64,000 nt of DNA from the IMG/VR virus record IMGVR_UViG_3300030099_008323, positions 1-64,000 of that record, one strand, 5' to 3'. Shown one piece after another: positions 31,283 to 42,200 of this stretch. A program made the position numbers and the translations under genes. The first letter of the stretch is position 1. Each line of letters opens with the position of its first letter. This stretch comes from a virus. A model generated the notes under the pieces. The model was given only the letters and a program-made list of their open reading frames with translations. It had not been told where the DNA came from and did no database searches.

Positions 31283-34015
31283 TTAAGCAATTAACCTTCC
31301 ACCTATGGCACCATGGCCCTCAAAAAATCCTTTAAGTTTTGTCTCAAAACCTCTTTTATCTATCTTCATTATTACGTTCTCAGCAAAATTATAACCACCT
31401 AGGTTTAGCTTGTGAGCAACAGAGTTTGAATTTCTTATATCTCCTAAGCCAAGCAAACTAGGATTAATATAATATCGCATGCCGGGTGTGTATATCGGTA
31501 TACCAATTAATGTCACATCTGAATTGTAAGGAAAAACTAACTGCTCTAATTGATCTGAGTCTTGTGATTCAGCCATTGCGTGCAGCTCCTCAGCTCTAAA
31601 AGGATAAGTTACCTTCCTGAAAGATATATCTTTTAGCATGCCCATGTCTGAACCAATACTAAAGTGCAATATGCCATCTTTTTCATCTTCCACAGGACTT
31701 CCAGTTCTTTTTACTAGATGAGTAGTCGTGCTGACTTGAAATAACAAATAGTCAAAAGAAGTTTTTAAGCGAGCTTCAGAATTACCAAAAGAAATTAGTT
31801 TATTATAGTAATTGTTTATAAATTCAGGACCGTTAACATCAATATGTGTGCGTAAGGGCAAAAGCTCTTTAAATCTATAGCCTTTTCTGCCCATAACGTT
31901 GTCAACGGGGGGCCCTTTAGATTGTTTGCCGGCTAAAGTTAAAGTATGGAAAGAGACAGTTGACTCGCCAACTCTATGGCTTTCTCTGACAGCTCCACCA
32001 AGCGATGGGACAACCAAATCTTCAATTAGCTTCTTAACAAACACATATAAGCGCATTTTTGTTTCTTTTCTATTAACGATATTCTTCAAAAACCAAGCAC
32101 GAAATAAATTGAATGCTATTGGAAATTGCGCGAGTCCCATTGTCTTAATTTGCCTTTGTGCGTTATAATACTCTAAGGGACCAAATAACATTCTCATATT
32201 CATTAAAGAATATTCTAAGCTATCGTAATCAACAGCATTATATTTGCTTGGTTCATAGGGCCATGGTTTATTTTTGGTGTCTGCTGGGAGATCCAGTTGT
32301 TGAAGCCCAGAATTTCTTGCTGCAAGCTCTACAATATCACCTAGAAAAAGGAAATAATATTGATGGCCATCGTCTGGAGTATCCAGAACTGTCCTTAGGC
32401 TTTCGGGTGCAGATCTTTCTCTCTGTGTTTCTTTTACTAAGCTTTCTGCCTCTGCAGCTGCAGTCCCTGCAGATTCGGCGCTGACGTCCTCTATTGTTAT
32501 TATACGATCACCTCTTGTTACTCTGGCTGCAGTAGAGGTTTCCGGACTTCCTTCTTCAGGTGGAGACGCAGCATCGTCTTCTTCTCCCTCAGGATAGAAT
32601 AGGCCCAGAGCATCTTCAATTTCAGCTGGATTAGCATTAATTTTGAGCAATCTGCTGCCAGATCCAGTATTGTTTCCATCTTCAGAAAAGCCAACTATTA
32701 AGTCTCTTGTAAAGGACGGATAAACTTGACTTTTGAATTCAATGGTTTTTTGTTTTATGACCTCCATCAATCTTTTAGATTTTCTCTTATTGCTTATTGT
32801 TCTAATGATTTTGTCTTCTCCGCTACCGGTGATGCGTGCCCCAGAACGTCCACGCTTGACGCCAGCAGCACTTAAATTGCTACTAAATGCCTTAACATAA
32901 CATTGAAAAAAGAATTGATCGGTCTGAATCAAATTGTATATTTTTTCCTGTATTTCCCTATTATTTTTAATGCTTTTTTGCGCTTCGACAAGGAGAATTC
33001 TCATATCTCTAACTTTTTGCATATTGCTGCTATTATCTCCAGCTTCCGACTGAGCAACGGGCTCTAGAGAGCCGTCGTCTCTGACATTAAAACTATCTAG
33101 AAATATGCTTGTACTAGAAGCATCAGCAAGGTTTGCATCTATAAAAGATTTGTATTTAATACTAACAGTTACAGAGCCATCTTTAGCAATTTTTATATCA
33201 TAATCTTGCAGCAACAAAGAAAGCATCATGTTCATATTCTCTATTTTTCTAATGTCTGATACTTCTGAAGGGCTCAGGCTTAAGCCATTTAGCTGCTCTA
33301 AAGATGGACTAGTCCAGCCAATCAGTATTTTGATCTGATAATGTTTTGGATTGTAAGTTTCCGTTGCGTCTGTGCCACCTATAATTGCACCAGGGAAAGC
33401 AAAAAGATCAAAATATCGCAGGCCACCTTTTTCAGGTGAGGGTTCGCCAGGAGGTTGAGCTTGTATGTCTTTTAGGGACTTAAAAGAAATTTCAAGCTTT
33501 GCGTTAATTTCTTTCTGAAAGGGACCATAATTAGCGCCTAAACTCTCCATCTGGAAAGACTTTAGCCCCACATTCCTAAAAGAAGGTCTGGTGCTTTCAT
33601 ATGCCAAATAATCTCTTGGGCTGGCAGCTGTTTCAATACCGAAGTTATCAGAAAATTTAAATTCCCTATAACAAGGGATTGGTAGCTTCACAGTCTTCAT
33701 AGTTGAGCTGCCTTCTGTGATAGGCTTCTCTTCAACATAGCTTACCTTATAAATTCTTATCTTGGGCTGCATTAAAGATAGCACCGATGTCTTTATTCTT
33801 TTAAAAACTGAAAGATCCGGCATGCCACGTAGTTTGGAAATTATCTCATGTGATTCCCCCTGCATTTGTCTAAATGTTCTATAGACAAAACGATCGCTAT
33901 TGCTATTATGCCAATTCATAATTTGATCTAAGTTTTTAGTTAAAATAAATTGTTCTAAGTTGTCTCCATTAAACTCAGAAATAGAATTAATTTTATTCTT
34001 TAAAGGTTCGGTCAT
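31283..34015 (-). CDS. Large probable baseplate/tail structural protein (910 aa)
   Basis: Sits between the LysM-like baseplate gene and the 448-residue protein. Long mixed protein with a disordered, acidic middle (about 480-540, ASPPEEGSPET) and beta-rich flanks (YQIKILIGWTSPS). No known domain recognised. Size, position and the lack of enzyme motifs suggest a baseplate hub or wedge protein. Confidence 0.6.
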   Translation of the reverse strand: MTEPLKNKINSISEFNGDNLEQFILTKNLDQIMNWHNSNSDRFVYRTFRQMQGESHEIISKLRGMPDLSVFKRIKTSVLSLMQPKIRIYKVSYVEEKPITEGSSTMKTVKLPIPCYREFKFSDNFGIETAASPRDYLAYESTRPSFRNVGLKSFQMESLGANYGPFQKEINAKLEISFKSLKDIQAQPPGEPSPEKGGLRYFDLFAFPGAIIGGTDATETYNPKHYQIKILIGWTSPSLEQLNGLSLSPSEVSDIRKIENMNMMLSLLLQDYDIKIAKDGSVTVSIKYKSFIDANLADASSTSIFLDSFNVRDDGSLEPVAQSEAGDNSSNMQKVRDMRILLVEAQKSIKNNREIQEKIYNLIQTDQFFFQCYVKAFSSNLSAAGVKRGRSGARITGSGEDKIIRTISNKRKSKRLMEVIKQKTIEFKSQVYPSFTRDLIVGFSEDGNNTGSGSRLLKINANPAEIEDALGLFYPEGEEDDAASPPEEGSPETSTAARVTRGDRIITIEDVSAESAGTAAAEAESLVKETQRERSAPESLRTVLDTPDDGHQYYFLFLGDIVELAARNSGLQQLDLPADTKNKPWPYEPSKYNAVDYDSLEYSLMNMRMLFGPLEYYNAQRQIKTMGLAQFPIAFNLFRAWFLKNIVNRKETKMRLYVFVKKLIEDLVVPSLGGAVRESHRVGESTVSFHTLTLAGKQSKGPPVDNVMGRKGYRFKELLPLRTHIDVNGPEFINNYYNKLISFGNSEARLKTSFDYLLFQVSTTTHLVKRTGSPVEDEKDGILHFSIGSDMGMLKDISFRKVTYPFRAEELHAMAESQDSDQLEQLVFPYNSDVTLIGIPIYTPGMRYYINPSLLGLGDIRNSNSVAHKLNLGGYNFAENVIMKIDKRGFETKLKGFFEGHGAIGGRLIA

Positions 34016-34025
34016 GTTTTATACC

Positions 34026-34358
34026 TTAATATCCTATGTAATACATTACAGTCTCCAGAGGCACAGGAATGTAAATAATATCTCCATATTTTGCATGAAA
34101 CTCTGTTGGTTTTTGATTGTATAGCGCGATGACCCACCACATTTTTGGGTCGTTGTAATACTGATCCGCTAGTTTAAAATATCTATCCCCAGTGGTCCAA
34201 ATATGGTTTTTAACTTGAAAGTTTACTGTATCTTCTGAAGTCGGGTGTCTAAAAGTTGGAGTGGCATATTGTGTAATATTATCCTTACCTCTGCTTTTTA
34301 GATATCTCCTATAAGCCTCGGCAACATTTGTAAATATATCTTGATTAAAATATCTCAT
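34026..34358 (-). CDS. gp53/LysM-like baseplate protein
   Basis: 110 residues. The C-terminal half TGDRYFKLADQYYNDPKMWW, then IALYNQKPTE and GDIIYIPVPLE, is the LysM-like pattern of phage baseplate wedge proteins (gp53-like and gpX-like). Such proteins bind peptidoglycan or staple the wedge. Its position among baseplate genes agrees. Confidence 0.72.
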   Translation of the reverse strand: MRYFNQDIFTNVAEAYRRYLKSRGKDNITQYATPTFRHPTSEDTVNFQVKNHIWTTGDRYFKLADQYYNDPKMWWVIALYNQKPTEFHAKYGDIIYIPVPLETVMYYIGY

Positions 34359-34372
34359 TAAATATTTCCTCC

Positions 34373-35236
34373 TTATCCTAGCGCGCCACTAAAACTCTCG
34401 CCAGCTCGGGCGTCTGGACTGCCAGGGGTATTTTGGCCAGAGGTGCTAGTTGGTACCGGATCAGTTTGTCTCTGCAGGCCAAAACCATATGGATATTTGC
34501 CAGCAGCTATACCACCTCGCCATTCCCCCGTTGCGTGATCCCAGCCTAGCTGATGATCATGAACAACATCAAGTTGCAAACTAAGAGTAATCAACTTTGA
34601 AATTTGTATAGACTCTCCCTCCGAAATAGAATTTTGAAAGCCTCCAGATTTAAGTATATTAGCATCTACATTAGAAGCAGAGGATCCTATATTGGCTGGA
34701 TCGATAAAAATATATCCTTTATCGTGTTTGTGTACGACATTTGCACTTTTTATCACACACAAGACACCCTGACCATCTTGTGTTCTAGAGGCTATTATGT
34801 TTGAGTATCTAACTCTGAACAAAGGTGTCGCAGATATTGAAGTGGCAGACTCGGCTTCTTTATAAGTCGGGTATAAAGAAGCGAGAAGCCAACTTAAATT
34901 ATTTAAATTATCTAAAGCCTTAGCTTTGTTAGATGATGGTATATCCAAATTAACTGAAATATTTCTCTTGGACGACTTCCAGATATAATAAGGATCTGTA
35001 CGGCCAAATGGCTGCTCTTCGGTATACTGCGAATTAAATGTATCGGAAATGTCTTTTAGGAAAGCCATAAACTGTATGACGGGAGGATTTCTAATATGCA
35101 CAGGGATAATCTCTAACAGTGTACCTTGCCCTGCACCTTCAGAATTTTCAAAATTATTTTTTTTGAAATTTACATTATTAAGGCCGTGCTTCTCACCAGC
35201 ATGTGCGGCTATTTCATATGGAAAAAATTTTGACAT
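34373..35236 (-). CDS. Probable baseplate/tail protein (287 aa)
   Basis: Lies between the tape measure and the LysM-like gene, where tube-initiator (gp48/gp54-like) or hub genes normally lie. It has a beta-rich core (RNISVNLDIPSS, PLFRVRYSNIIAS) and a Gly/Pro/Ser tail. The ribosome site is AAAGGGGGG. Exact counterpart not recognised. Confidence 0.6.
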   Translation of the reverse strand: MSKFFPYEIAAHAGEKHGLNNVNFKKNNFENSEGAGQGTLLEIIPVHIRNPPVIQFMAFLKDISDTFNSQYTEEQPFGRTDPYYIWKSSKRNISVNLDIPSSNKAKALDNLNNLSWLLASLYPTYKEAESATSISATPLFRVRYSNIIASRTQDGQGVLCVIKSANVVHKHDKGYIFIDPANIGSSASNVDANILKSGGFQNSISEGESIQISKLITLSLQLDVVHDHQLGWDHATGEWRGGIAAGKYPYGFGLQRQTDPVPTSTSGQNTPGSPDARAGESFSGALG

Positions 35237-35253
35237 CTAATACAATCCCCCCT

Positions 35254-37530
35254 TTACCTTAGTCTTTCAACTAGTCTTTTCTTAATATTTTCAAACGTGG
35301 CATCGCCAATAGTATCACCATCAAGCTCATTGATGATTTTTATTACGTCTCCTCTAGCCATGCCGGCGGCGACCATCTTTTCAACCATGCTATCTGAAAG
35401 CTGCTCAATATTCTCTAATCTTCTTGTCTCCTCTGCGCCGACAAGTCTGTCGATGGCGTCTTGGTTCGCTTTCCTTATGGCCTGGCTTATAGCTATTGAA
35501 TCTTTGATTCTTGCCAGTCCCTCTGCACCACCTTCTGGCGTGGCTCTATCAGTGGCAGCGCTTCTGCCAATATCTGCCTCTGTGAGGGTAGCGTCGTCCC
35601 GAACGACCCTTTTTGCGATTCTAAGCGCTTCCTCTTTATCGTTGTTCTCAAAAGCCTCACGCATCAGGCGCTTGTCGACTTCGCTAGCTTTATTGTATAC
35701 ATCGACACCAACAAAACCTATTACTCCAGTGCCAATTCCTATTGCGCCGGCTACAGTTTTTAATGAGTCAGCCACTGTCTTGAGTCTGGTTGCTAATATG
35801 CCAGCTGTGCCTTGCATGCCTTTAAAGGCTAAAAGCATGCCAATTGCAGCCTTTTCGCCATCTTGAGTTTCTTTTTTTGCTTGTATGAAACCTTTTGCAA
35901 TCGCTTTTGATCCTTTTTCTGCTAAATCTCTAGTTCTTGCAGTGAATTTTGCAAAGCCGGCGCCTTGTCTTGAAACTGAAGCAGTTACTAATTCCATTTG
36001 TGTCATCGTCTCACGGAGCTTTGTTCTTAGCTCACCAGTTGACATTGCGCTGGTTTTTATTGATTCATTTGCTTCTTCAAAATCATCTTTTGCGTTTAGA
36101 AGTCTCGCGGCCATCTCGACACTTTCGACACCCAAAGCAGCTGCTGTAGCCAATTTCTGAAATTTTCCAAATTCATTAAAGCTTTTGCCACTTTTAGCAA
36201 AGGCTGTCTGTATAGCAGTTATTTTATCTGGCAAATCCATCTTTGCTAGTTCAATGCCAGACACGTACATACCACCTAATTGTGCATTAAATCTTTGCGC
36301 AAATTCTGCTGCGCCCTTAAAAGTATCAAGTTTTTTTGCAAACCCATTTAATTTACCAACCTCAATTCCCGTTGCACGAGCTTGAGCTGCCATCCTAGCA
36401 AAAACTTCTACAGCATCATCACCATACGTAGCAAGGTCTGGCATGAGAGAGGTAAAATCTTTAACAGCTTGACCGGCAGACATGTTTAAAGATTCAGCTA
36501 AAGTTAGCAAAGATCTGGTTGACTTCATGGCCATTCTTGGTGTAGCGCCCAAGGCTTTGACAAACTGATCGATTGCTTTACCTGAATCAGCCTCTGCAAC
36601 GCCCATTTTTTTGAGGCCGGCGACCATGTTAAGCATTGCTTTTGTTGTGGTTTTGTCTGATGAACTTAATTGCTGTCTAAAGGTCGCAACGTTTTGTATT
36701 AACACACTCATTGCCGCAGAAACGTCTTTAGACTTTAAGCCTATATCTTGCAGGCCAGCCGCAGTATAGCCAATTGGCTCATCTGCTTTATTAAACGCTT
36801 CTGTTAAGCCTTCAACCGATGTGGGGTCAAACGCGCCAATGAACGCATCTTTCATATCCGAACCTAAGAAACCAGTTGTTTTTGCGACTGCTCTAAGACT
36901 GTCATCAAATGATTTAAATTCAGTCTCCATCGCCTCCAAAACCTTTAAAGGACCAAGCTCTGGCTTGAATATAGCCAACGTTGTTAAAGCTGGGCCGGCT
37001 TCATTAAGGATTGTCTTAAGGCCGCCCACCGCACCTTTAGCAGCAGATACTGCAAAATCTCTTACATCTGCTGCTGCAGCTTTGTTTTCTAAGGCTCTGC
37101 GTCGACGCTCACTGGCTAATGATTCCTCTGATTCATTGATCTTGCGATTAGATTCTTCAATCGCGCGGGAAAGGTCCTCTGCCTCTTCTCGGCCAGACAT
37201 CTGAAGTTCTGACAGTTTGTCTTGAGTTTCCTCATAGTCTTTTGCCCTTTGCTTATAATATTCAGCTAGACGTTCTTGATCCCTAGCTTCTGCGTCAGCG
37301 CTCTCGCGCCGGAGTTCAGCAGCTTTTCTCTCGGCTTCTGCCGCTAATGATTCAGATTCTTGTTTAAGTCGAACATATTCATCTAATTGATCTGAATTTT
37401 GTCTCAGTGCTGCTCTTAATTCTTTTGCCCGAGCAATTTGAGCGTCATTATATTTCTTGTCAACTTCATTTAGCTTTTTAAGCTCTTTGATTAAATTTTG
37501 TACTTCTTCTGGTGTTCTTGGAAGAGACAT
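35254..37530 (-). CDS. Tail tape measure protein
   Basis: 758 residues. N-terminal 155 residues are a long charged coiled coil (EELKKLNEVDKKY, ESLAAEAERKAAELRRE). The remainder is Ala-rich helix with a hydrophobic segment near GAIGIGTGVIGFVGVD (about 620). Its length sets tail length; it sits in the tube lumen and may enter the host envelope. Position just after the tail-assembly genes is typical. Confidence 0.82.
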   Translation of the reverse strand: MSLPRTPEEVQNLIKELKKLNEVDKKYNDAQIARAKELRAALRQNSDQLDEYVRLKQESESLAAEAERKAAELRRESADAEARDQERLAEYYKQRAKDYEETQDKLSELQMSGREEAEDLSRAIEESNRKINESEESLASERRRRALENKAAAADVRDFAVSAAKGAVGGLKTILNEAGPALTTLAIFKPELGPLKVLEAMETEFKSFDDSLRAVAKTTGFLGSDMKDAFIGAFDPTSVEGLTEAFNKADEPIGYTAAGLQDIGLKSKDVSAAMSVLIQNVATFRQQLSSSDKTTTKAMLNMVAGLKKMGVAEADSGKAIDQFVKALGATPRMAMKSTRSLLTLAESLNMSAGQAVKDFTSLMPDLATYGDDAVEVFARMAAQARATGIEVGKLNGFAKKLDTFKGAAEFAQRFNAQLGGMYVSGIELAKMDLPDKITAIQTAFAKSGKSFNEFGKFQKLATAAALGVESVEMAARLLNAKDDFEEANESIKTSAMSTGELRTKLRETMTQMELVTASVSRQGAGFAKFTARTRDLAEKGSKAIAKGFIQAKKETQDGEKAAIGMLLAFKGMQGTAGILATRLKTVADSLKTVAGAIGIGTGVIGFVGVDVYNKASEVDKRLMREAFENNDKEEALRIAKRVVRDDATLTEADIGRSAATDRATPEGGAEGLARIKDSIAISQAIRKANQDAIDRLVGAEETRRLENIEQLSDSMVEKMVAAGMARGDVIKIINELDGDTIGDATFENIKKRLVERLR

Positions 37531-37552
37531 GGCGCACCCTCGCGAGATATAC

Positions 37553-37563
37553 TATAAATAGTT
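37553..37563 (-). promoter_or_regulatory. Candidate late promoter (RACTAYTTANT)
   Basis: Coding strand AACTATTTATA, 23 bases before the tape measure ATG. Confidence 0.45.
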
Positions 37564-37594
37564 ACAGCCAGAAATTAATTTGGATGTGACTGAA

Positions 37595-37783
37595 TTAGCT
37601 TTTTGCTATTTCTTCGTTTCTTCTTTTAATTTCTTGAGTGAGACGCTCAAGAAACCACTTGCGCAGACCAATTGGCAAACTATACGCTTCTTGAAAGCTC
37701 CAGCCACCATAATACTTTAGAAGAAAAAACTGCTCATAAACAGTTTCCATATATGCTTCACTCAGGCCAAAAAAACCCCGCAT
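37595..37783 (-). CDS. Tail assembly chaperone-like small protein (62 aa)
   Basis: Starts MRGFFGLSEAYMETVYEQFF and continues KYYGGWSFQEAYSLPIGLRKWF. AAGGAGGT lies 8 bases before the ATG (a TTG three bases earlier is less likely). It overlaps the gp26-like gene by 26 bases in the +1 frame and lies just before the tape measure, the usual place of the second tail assembly chaperone frame. It could also be made as a fusion by frameshift at a T7 run. Confidence 0.7.
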   Translation of the reverse strand: MRGFFGLSEAYMETVYEQFFLLKYYGGWSFQEAYSLPIGLRKWFLERLTQEIKRRNEEIAKS

Positions 37784-38609
37784 CAAGCGGGACCTCCTTC
37801 ATGCTCACAAACCCACAATGTGCGCACTGAAATTCCTGCTTTAAGTCAATGCTCGGAATTATTTCAACATATAATTTTCTAAGAAATTTTGAGTCTGATG
37901 CCGGCATATGCTCGACAAAAGATCTAACTTGCTCTCGATCAAAACTGCCCTGCACTGATACAATTAACTTTGATAAAGTTTGAGTGACAGTGCTATTTGG
38001 ATGCACATCATCGAACGTGTCAAAATCTTGTCCAGTCATCATTCTAAACCCAACAGTTATCTGACTATTTGGTAATGTTAAGACAAAAATTCTGTTTTCT
38101 TCATCAAATGTTAGGTTGTGCTTGCTTAAGTACTTAGCGTCAGTAAATTTGGTGTTTATAACGCCTTTTTTTAGATTAAATTCAAACTCTTCTGTAACTT
38201 TTCCACACTCTGTACATGGAACAGATGCAGTGTAATTAGCTCCATAAGCTGATACCCTTGAAGCAATCATAATCGCGTTCCTATCACCAACCAGTAGTGT
38301 TCTAGGATTAATTCTTTTGTCTACGATTAAACTTTCTATGAGTCTCTCAACTAGCAATCCATTACGAAATAGCTCTTCTGAAGCTAATAGATCCTCTTCT
38401 TTAGCAGTCATATACTTAATTTCTATTTCTTGCTTTTCAAAAAGTGGATGATCTTGTGGATAGAACTTGCCTTTTGATGGAAGACGCACGAACTCCGTAG
38501 GCACGGAGTAAAGCGGTTGCGGTGCTGCGTCTTGACTAGCAAACTGAGCTGCAGGTTGAGCTGCAGGTGACCCAGGTACATGCCCGAGTCTAGTTTGGTT
38601 GTTGCGCAT
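37758..38609 (-). CDS. T4 gp26-like baseplate/tail assembly protein
   Basis: 283 residues. Pattern LPSKGKFYP (about 44-52), EIEIKYMTAKEEDLL, LLVGDRNAIMIASRVSAYG, and two Cys pairs (CTEC near 137 and CAHC near 265) match the T4 baseplate protein gp26 family (PF12322, from memory). The N-terminal 30 residues are Ala/Gln/Pro-rich. The C-terminus overlaps the next gene with a hairpin and a run of seven T's. Confidence 0.75.
   Translation of the reverse strand: MRNNQTRLGHVPGSPAAQPAAQFASQDAAPQPLYSVPTEFVRLPSKGKFYPQDHPLFEKQEIEIKYMTAKEEDLLASEELFRNGLLVERLIESLIVDKRINPRTLLVGDRNAIMIASRVSAYGANYTASVPCTECGKVTEEFEFNLKKGVINTKFTDAKYLSKHNLTFDEENRIFVLTLPNSQITVGFRMMTGQDFDTFDDVHPNSTVTQTLSKLIVSVQGSFDREQVRSFVEHMPASDSKFLRKLYVEIIPSIDLKQEFQCAHCGFVSMKEVPLDAGFFWPE
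37769..37791 (-). promoter_or_regulatory. Hairpin plus T7 run at the gene overlap
   Basis: Coding strand CCCGC-TTGAT-GCGGG-G-TTTTTTT. The ATG of the small tail gene lies in the loop and 3' stem. It looks like an intrinsic terminator within coding sequence, or a frameshift site: moving +1 (or -2) after the two Phe codons joins the two frames. Confidence 0.5.
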
Positions 38610-38629
38610 TTAAGCCTCTCTTGTTAAAT

Positions 38630-39208
38630 TTATGCTATGATCTCACCGACATTGCTTCGATATTCAGCAAAGTCATACTTGAGCGTTAGATCTACAGTTA
38701 CCAAATCATTGCTACTGTAATCCAATCCCTCACCGAACTTACAACTAGTAATCCAAGCATTAATAAGCTCCCACTCATCAACAACATTTGGATTTAATTG
38801 AGTTGCTCCGGAGCCTGCCTCTTGCAAGCCAACGACGCCGCCGCCATCGAGCTGGCGAATTACAACACCGCCGATAGCACCGACCGAAGTTTGCTTGGTT
38901 ACAGCGCCTTTGTATTGGTCAATCGTACTAGGCAATAAATAGCCCATGTTTATCAAAGTATCATAGAACTTGCTACCTATATTTGGCTCGACAGCATCTA
39001 CAAAACTAATAGAAACATCTTGCCACTGGACAATGTTTGGAAACTTAAATTCATGATTTAAAAATCTGTGTGAGGTAGACTCAATATTATAACTGGGCTT
39101 TTGCGCAGTTTTTGCCATGAAAACGAGATCTTCACCTAGATCGCGAAAATGAACTGAAAATCTAAATTTCCTTTTAGGTTGAAAATTGTTAGCTGTGAAA
39201 AATGGCAT
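38630..39208 (-). CDS. Tail tube protein (gp19-like)
   Basis: 192 residues. FRFSVHFRDLGEDLVFMAKTAQKPSY and the ending LTLKYDFAEY follow the T4-type tube pattern (N-terminal strand pair, AxxxxxPS..., final YDxAEY). It is next to the sheath gene. It stacks in rings to form the DNA channel. An insertion of about 40 Gly-rich residues (GAIGGVVIRQLDGGG) is present near the middle. Confidence 0.88.
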   Translation of the reverse strand: MPFFTANNFQPKRKFRFSVHFRDLGEDLVFMAKTAQKPSYNIESTSHRFLNHEFKFPNIVQWQDVSISFVDAVEPNIGSKFYDTLINMGYLLPSTIDQYKGAVTKQTSVGAIGGVVIRQLDGGGVVGLQEAGSGATQLNPNVVDEWELINAWITSCKFGEGLDYSSNDLVTVDLTLKYDFAEYRSNVGEIIA

Positions 39209-39228
39209 TGATTTTGGTCTCCTGTTAA

Positions 39229-39239
39229 ATTAAATAGTT
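39229..39239 (-). promoter_or_regulatory. Candidate late promoter (RACTAYTTANT)
   Basis: Coding strand AACTATTTAAT, 21 bases before the tube ATG, with AGGAG between. Confidence 0.45.
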
Positions 39240-39250
39240 TTTAAATCATT

Positions 39251-42200
39251 TTAATCATCAAAAGAAGCGCCGCTTCTGGTGATAATAAAGTCGAGTGCAA
39301 TAAATTCAATCGCACGTGCAGGCTTCAAGAAGATCTTCGCATATAGAATGTTGCGGTCAATTAAATCTTCTGTTGTCGTTGTCTCGTCAAGAACAACTCT
39401 GAAATCTGTTAAGCCTAATCCTGACTTAACACCATCAAGGAAAGGCTTGACCTGTCCCACAAAACGGTCCCAAGTAGATTGTACGTTCTGATCGAACAAG
39501 ACTCTAGATGCAATTCTAGAAACCTCTTTCTTGACATGAATCAGAAGTCTTCTAACGTTGATCCTATCAAGAGCAGATGGCGTAACCTGTAGCGTCTTCT
39601 GGCCGAAGATAACCACACCCTCTGCAGGGAAAGAAGCAATCGGATTAATATTTGCATCATATAGCTTGTCTCTGTCGTCAGAGGTAAGTCTTTGCCTTAC
39701 ATTAAGAACTGGGATGCCTGCAGAACCCTCGCTTAAGCCACCCCGTGTAAATCCAGCTGGTGCAAACCACACAGCTGATCTTCTCTGCGCGCTGGACATC
39801 GTGCCAAGTGCGACTACTGAAGGTGGAACAAACAATATAGAGTCATTAATTAAGTCTCGTATTTGAACGAAGGGGTAGAAGGCAGCGCCGTAGCTACTAT
39901 TCAAATTCAAGCCCTTTAAGTTTGACACTGCACTAGATACAGTACCAATCCTAGCACTCTCTGCAGTTTTATCCTCCTCGGCAGGCTGAAAATCACCTTT
40001 AAGGTCAATAATTGCTAGGGCATCACCTCTAGTCTCGCACGTATCAACTAGATGATTACAGAGGGCGCCATTTGTAAGACCAGGGATGGTTGCTAGATCA
40101 AACTCGATAAACTCATTATCTGATATCATATCGATAGCTTTTTTAATCGTATGATAAGCATAGTTAGTTGTCTCTGCACCATTCTCTAAGAAAGTATTAC
40201 GAAGCGGATTCTTCTCAGTAATATCAAATCCATCAAAACCTCCAACTAAAGGAGTTGTGAAGCGATTGTAATTTAAATCTAGAGGAGAGCTAGATCCATT
40301 CTGAGCTGAAAGCGAGGTGCCGCTAGCTCTAGAGCCTGAAGTGTGCACAGCGTGATTTGAATCTGCGGGGTCGACTCTTACATCGTCTAATGTAAAGACC
40401 CAGGAGTATTGATACTGTGAAAAATCGCTAATCTTTTCGCCTGCACCGGTGCCATTGAAACTAGCCGGAGCGCCTCGAAGAAGATCTAAGTTAGTGTGAT
40501 CAAATCTTTTCGTGCCCTCAATATTAGATTGATACCCAAAGAAAGCTTGCGTACCCTTAATTAGGCCTCCTTCTGAAGAAGAAACTCTCATTCTAGTGAC
40601 CGGGAACTCAATTGAGGCAGACGTAGCGAGACTTGGAAGTGCGGCGCCGTGATGCACTAACCCATCTGAAGCTACAACATGGCTAGCCGCCAGAGATGCT
40701 GACGGATAAGTGCTTCCTCCACCGATAACATAATCTTTAACTGCTGCACCGCTATCATCAGTCAAGCCTGCTGCAGCCGAACCGCTCAAAAGTCTAAATG
40801 TCTTAGCCACAGCTGGGCCATATACACCATATGGGTGCAGGCCTTCAGCCTCTCGAAGCTCTACTAGATCAGTAACCTCGACTCTCACATACTTTGACTG
40901 ATTTTCGTAGAGGCCCTCTTGCTTAAGGACGTTTGTTGCGGCATCAAAAGTAAACTTGACGTCACCGATAACTCTACGGATGTAATTAGCAGATTTAGGA
41001 TCTAAATTAACTCCACTAAACCTCTCTAGGATTTCCATATTATTGTCATTGTCGGTGGCTCTTCTCACTAAGACAGTAAAGCTTCCATAAGTATTGAAGT
41101 TGTCTGATGGAGCCTTAATATCCATTAACGAGATTTTAATGTCTCTACTTCCGGCTTCGCCACTATCTAATGCGTGGAACTTGAACAATCTCTCTGTGTG
41201 TGCGGTTGGGTCAAAGCTGGCTGTTGTGGTGCCTCTTGTATCCTGAGAGAAGAACCAGCCTGTTGTGGCAGCTTGATTATTCTGAAGGCGATTCCACCAA
41301 TCAAAATCTGCTTGGTTGCTAATTCCATCTAGGCCTAGGATAACGCCTAGGAAGTCTCCAGTTGATGAAACCTTAGAGCCTGTAACTGCAAGATTCTTTT
41401 GAACGTTTGTATCAAAAGTCTCGCCTAGCCAGTAATGCTCTACATCAGCAGCTGCGAACAAGTCACCATTTGTTTTTGTTGGGTTTGTGTTAAAAACCTT
41501 TCTAATGTATAGATCTGAATCTCTGTCAAAGTTAAATGTGGCTGACTTGACAACATTTGAAGTACTTGTGCCATCCTTAACTATCTTAGCAGTAAATCTT
41601 TGATTTGTCGACTTGATTGTCACTGCAGAGCCAGAAGTTGTTGTGCCGGCTCTATCGGTGCCTTCCAACAATACGGCGCCGTCGTTGACATACCAAATTG
41701 CTGCAAGAGTACCTGTAACCTCGTGATTTGCGCCTCCGGCTAAGAAACTTGTCTTTGTTGCTGTTGTCTTAAGAGTGCTCGTTGACAAGTGAGCTATGGA
41801 AGAACTAAGCTTAATGTTGTTACCTAGAGGTCCTGCGGTCTCTGCCTGAGTTGTCACTGTGAGGCCAGAAGCCAGTGAAGCAGTAACACCTGGCACACCA
41901 TTTGTTGCGCCGGCGCCGTATTTGATGCCTGCGCGGACTGCAGAAAGGCCTTCGATGAGGCCGCTGTCTTGGTCTGGATATCCATTGATTGCATGAACAA
42001 TTGCCTTGCGCAAATCAAGATTGCTTGCGCCGGAAACATGAATAGTATTTGCAGCCACAGTCGTCACACCACCAGAGCCTGTGAGCGAACCAGTAACAAG
42101 TAGTTTAATCCCAGATGCCGAAGCTGCAGAACCAATCGATTTTGGTACGGTAATCATAAGATATTCGCCATCGAGAGCTGAGCCTGAGAGGTTCACATAT

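Noticed and set aside
37553-37563. TATAAATA read on the plus strand as a T4 late promoter firing rightward
   Set aside because: At every site the downstream plus strand holds no gene, while a minus-strand gene begins a short way off, so the element is read as directing minus-strand genes. Antisense transcription cannot be ruled out.
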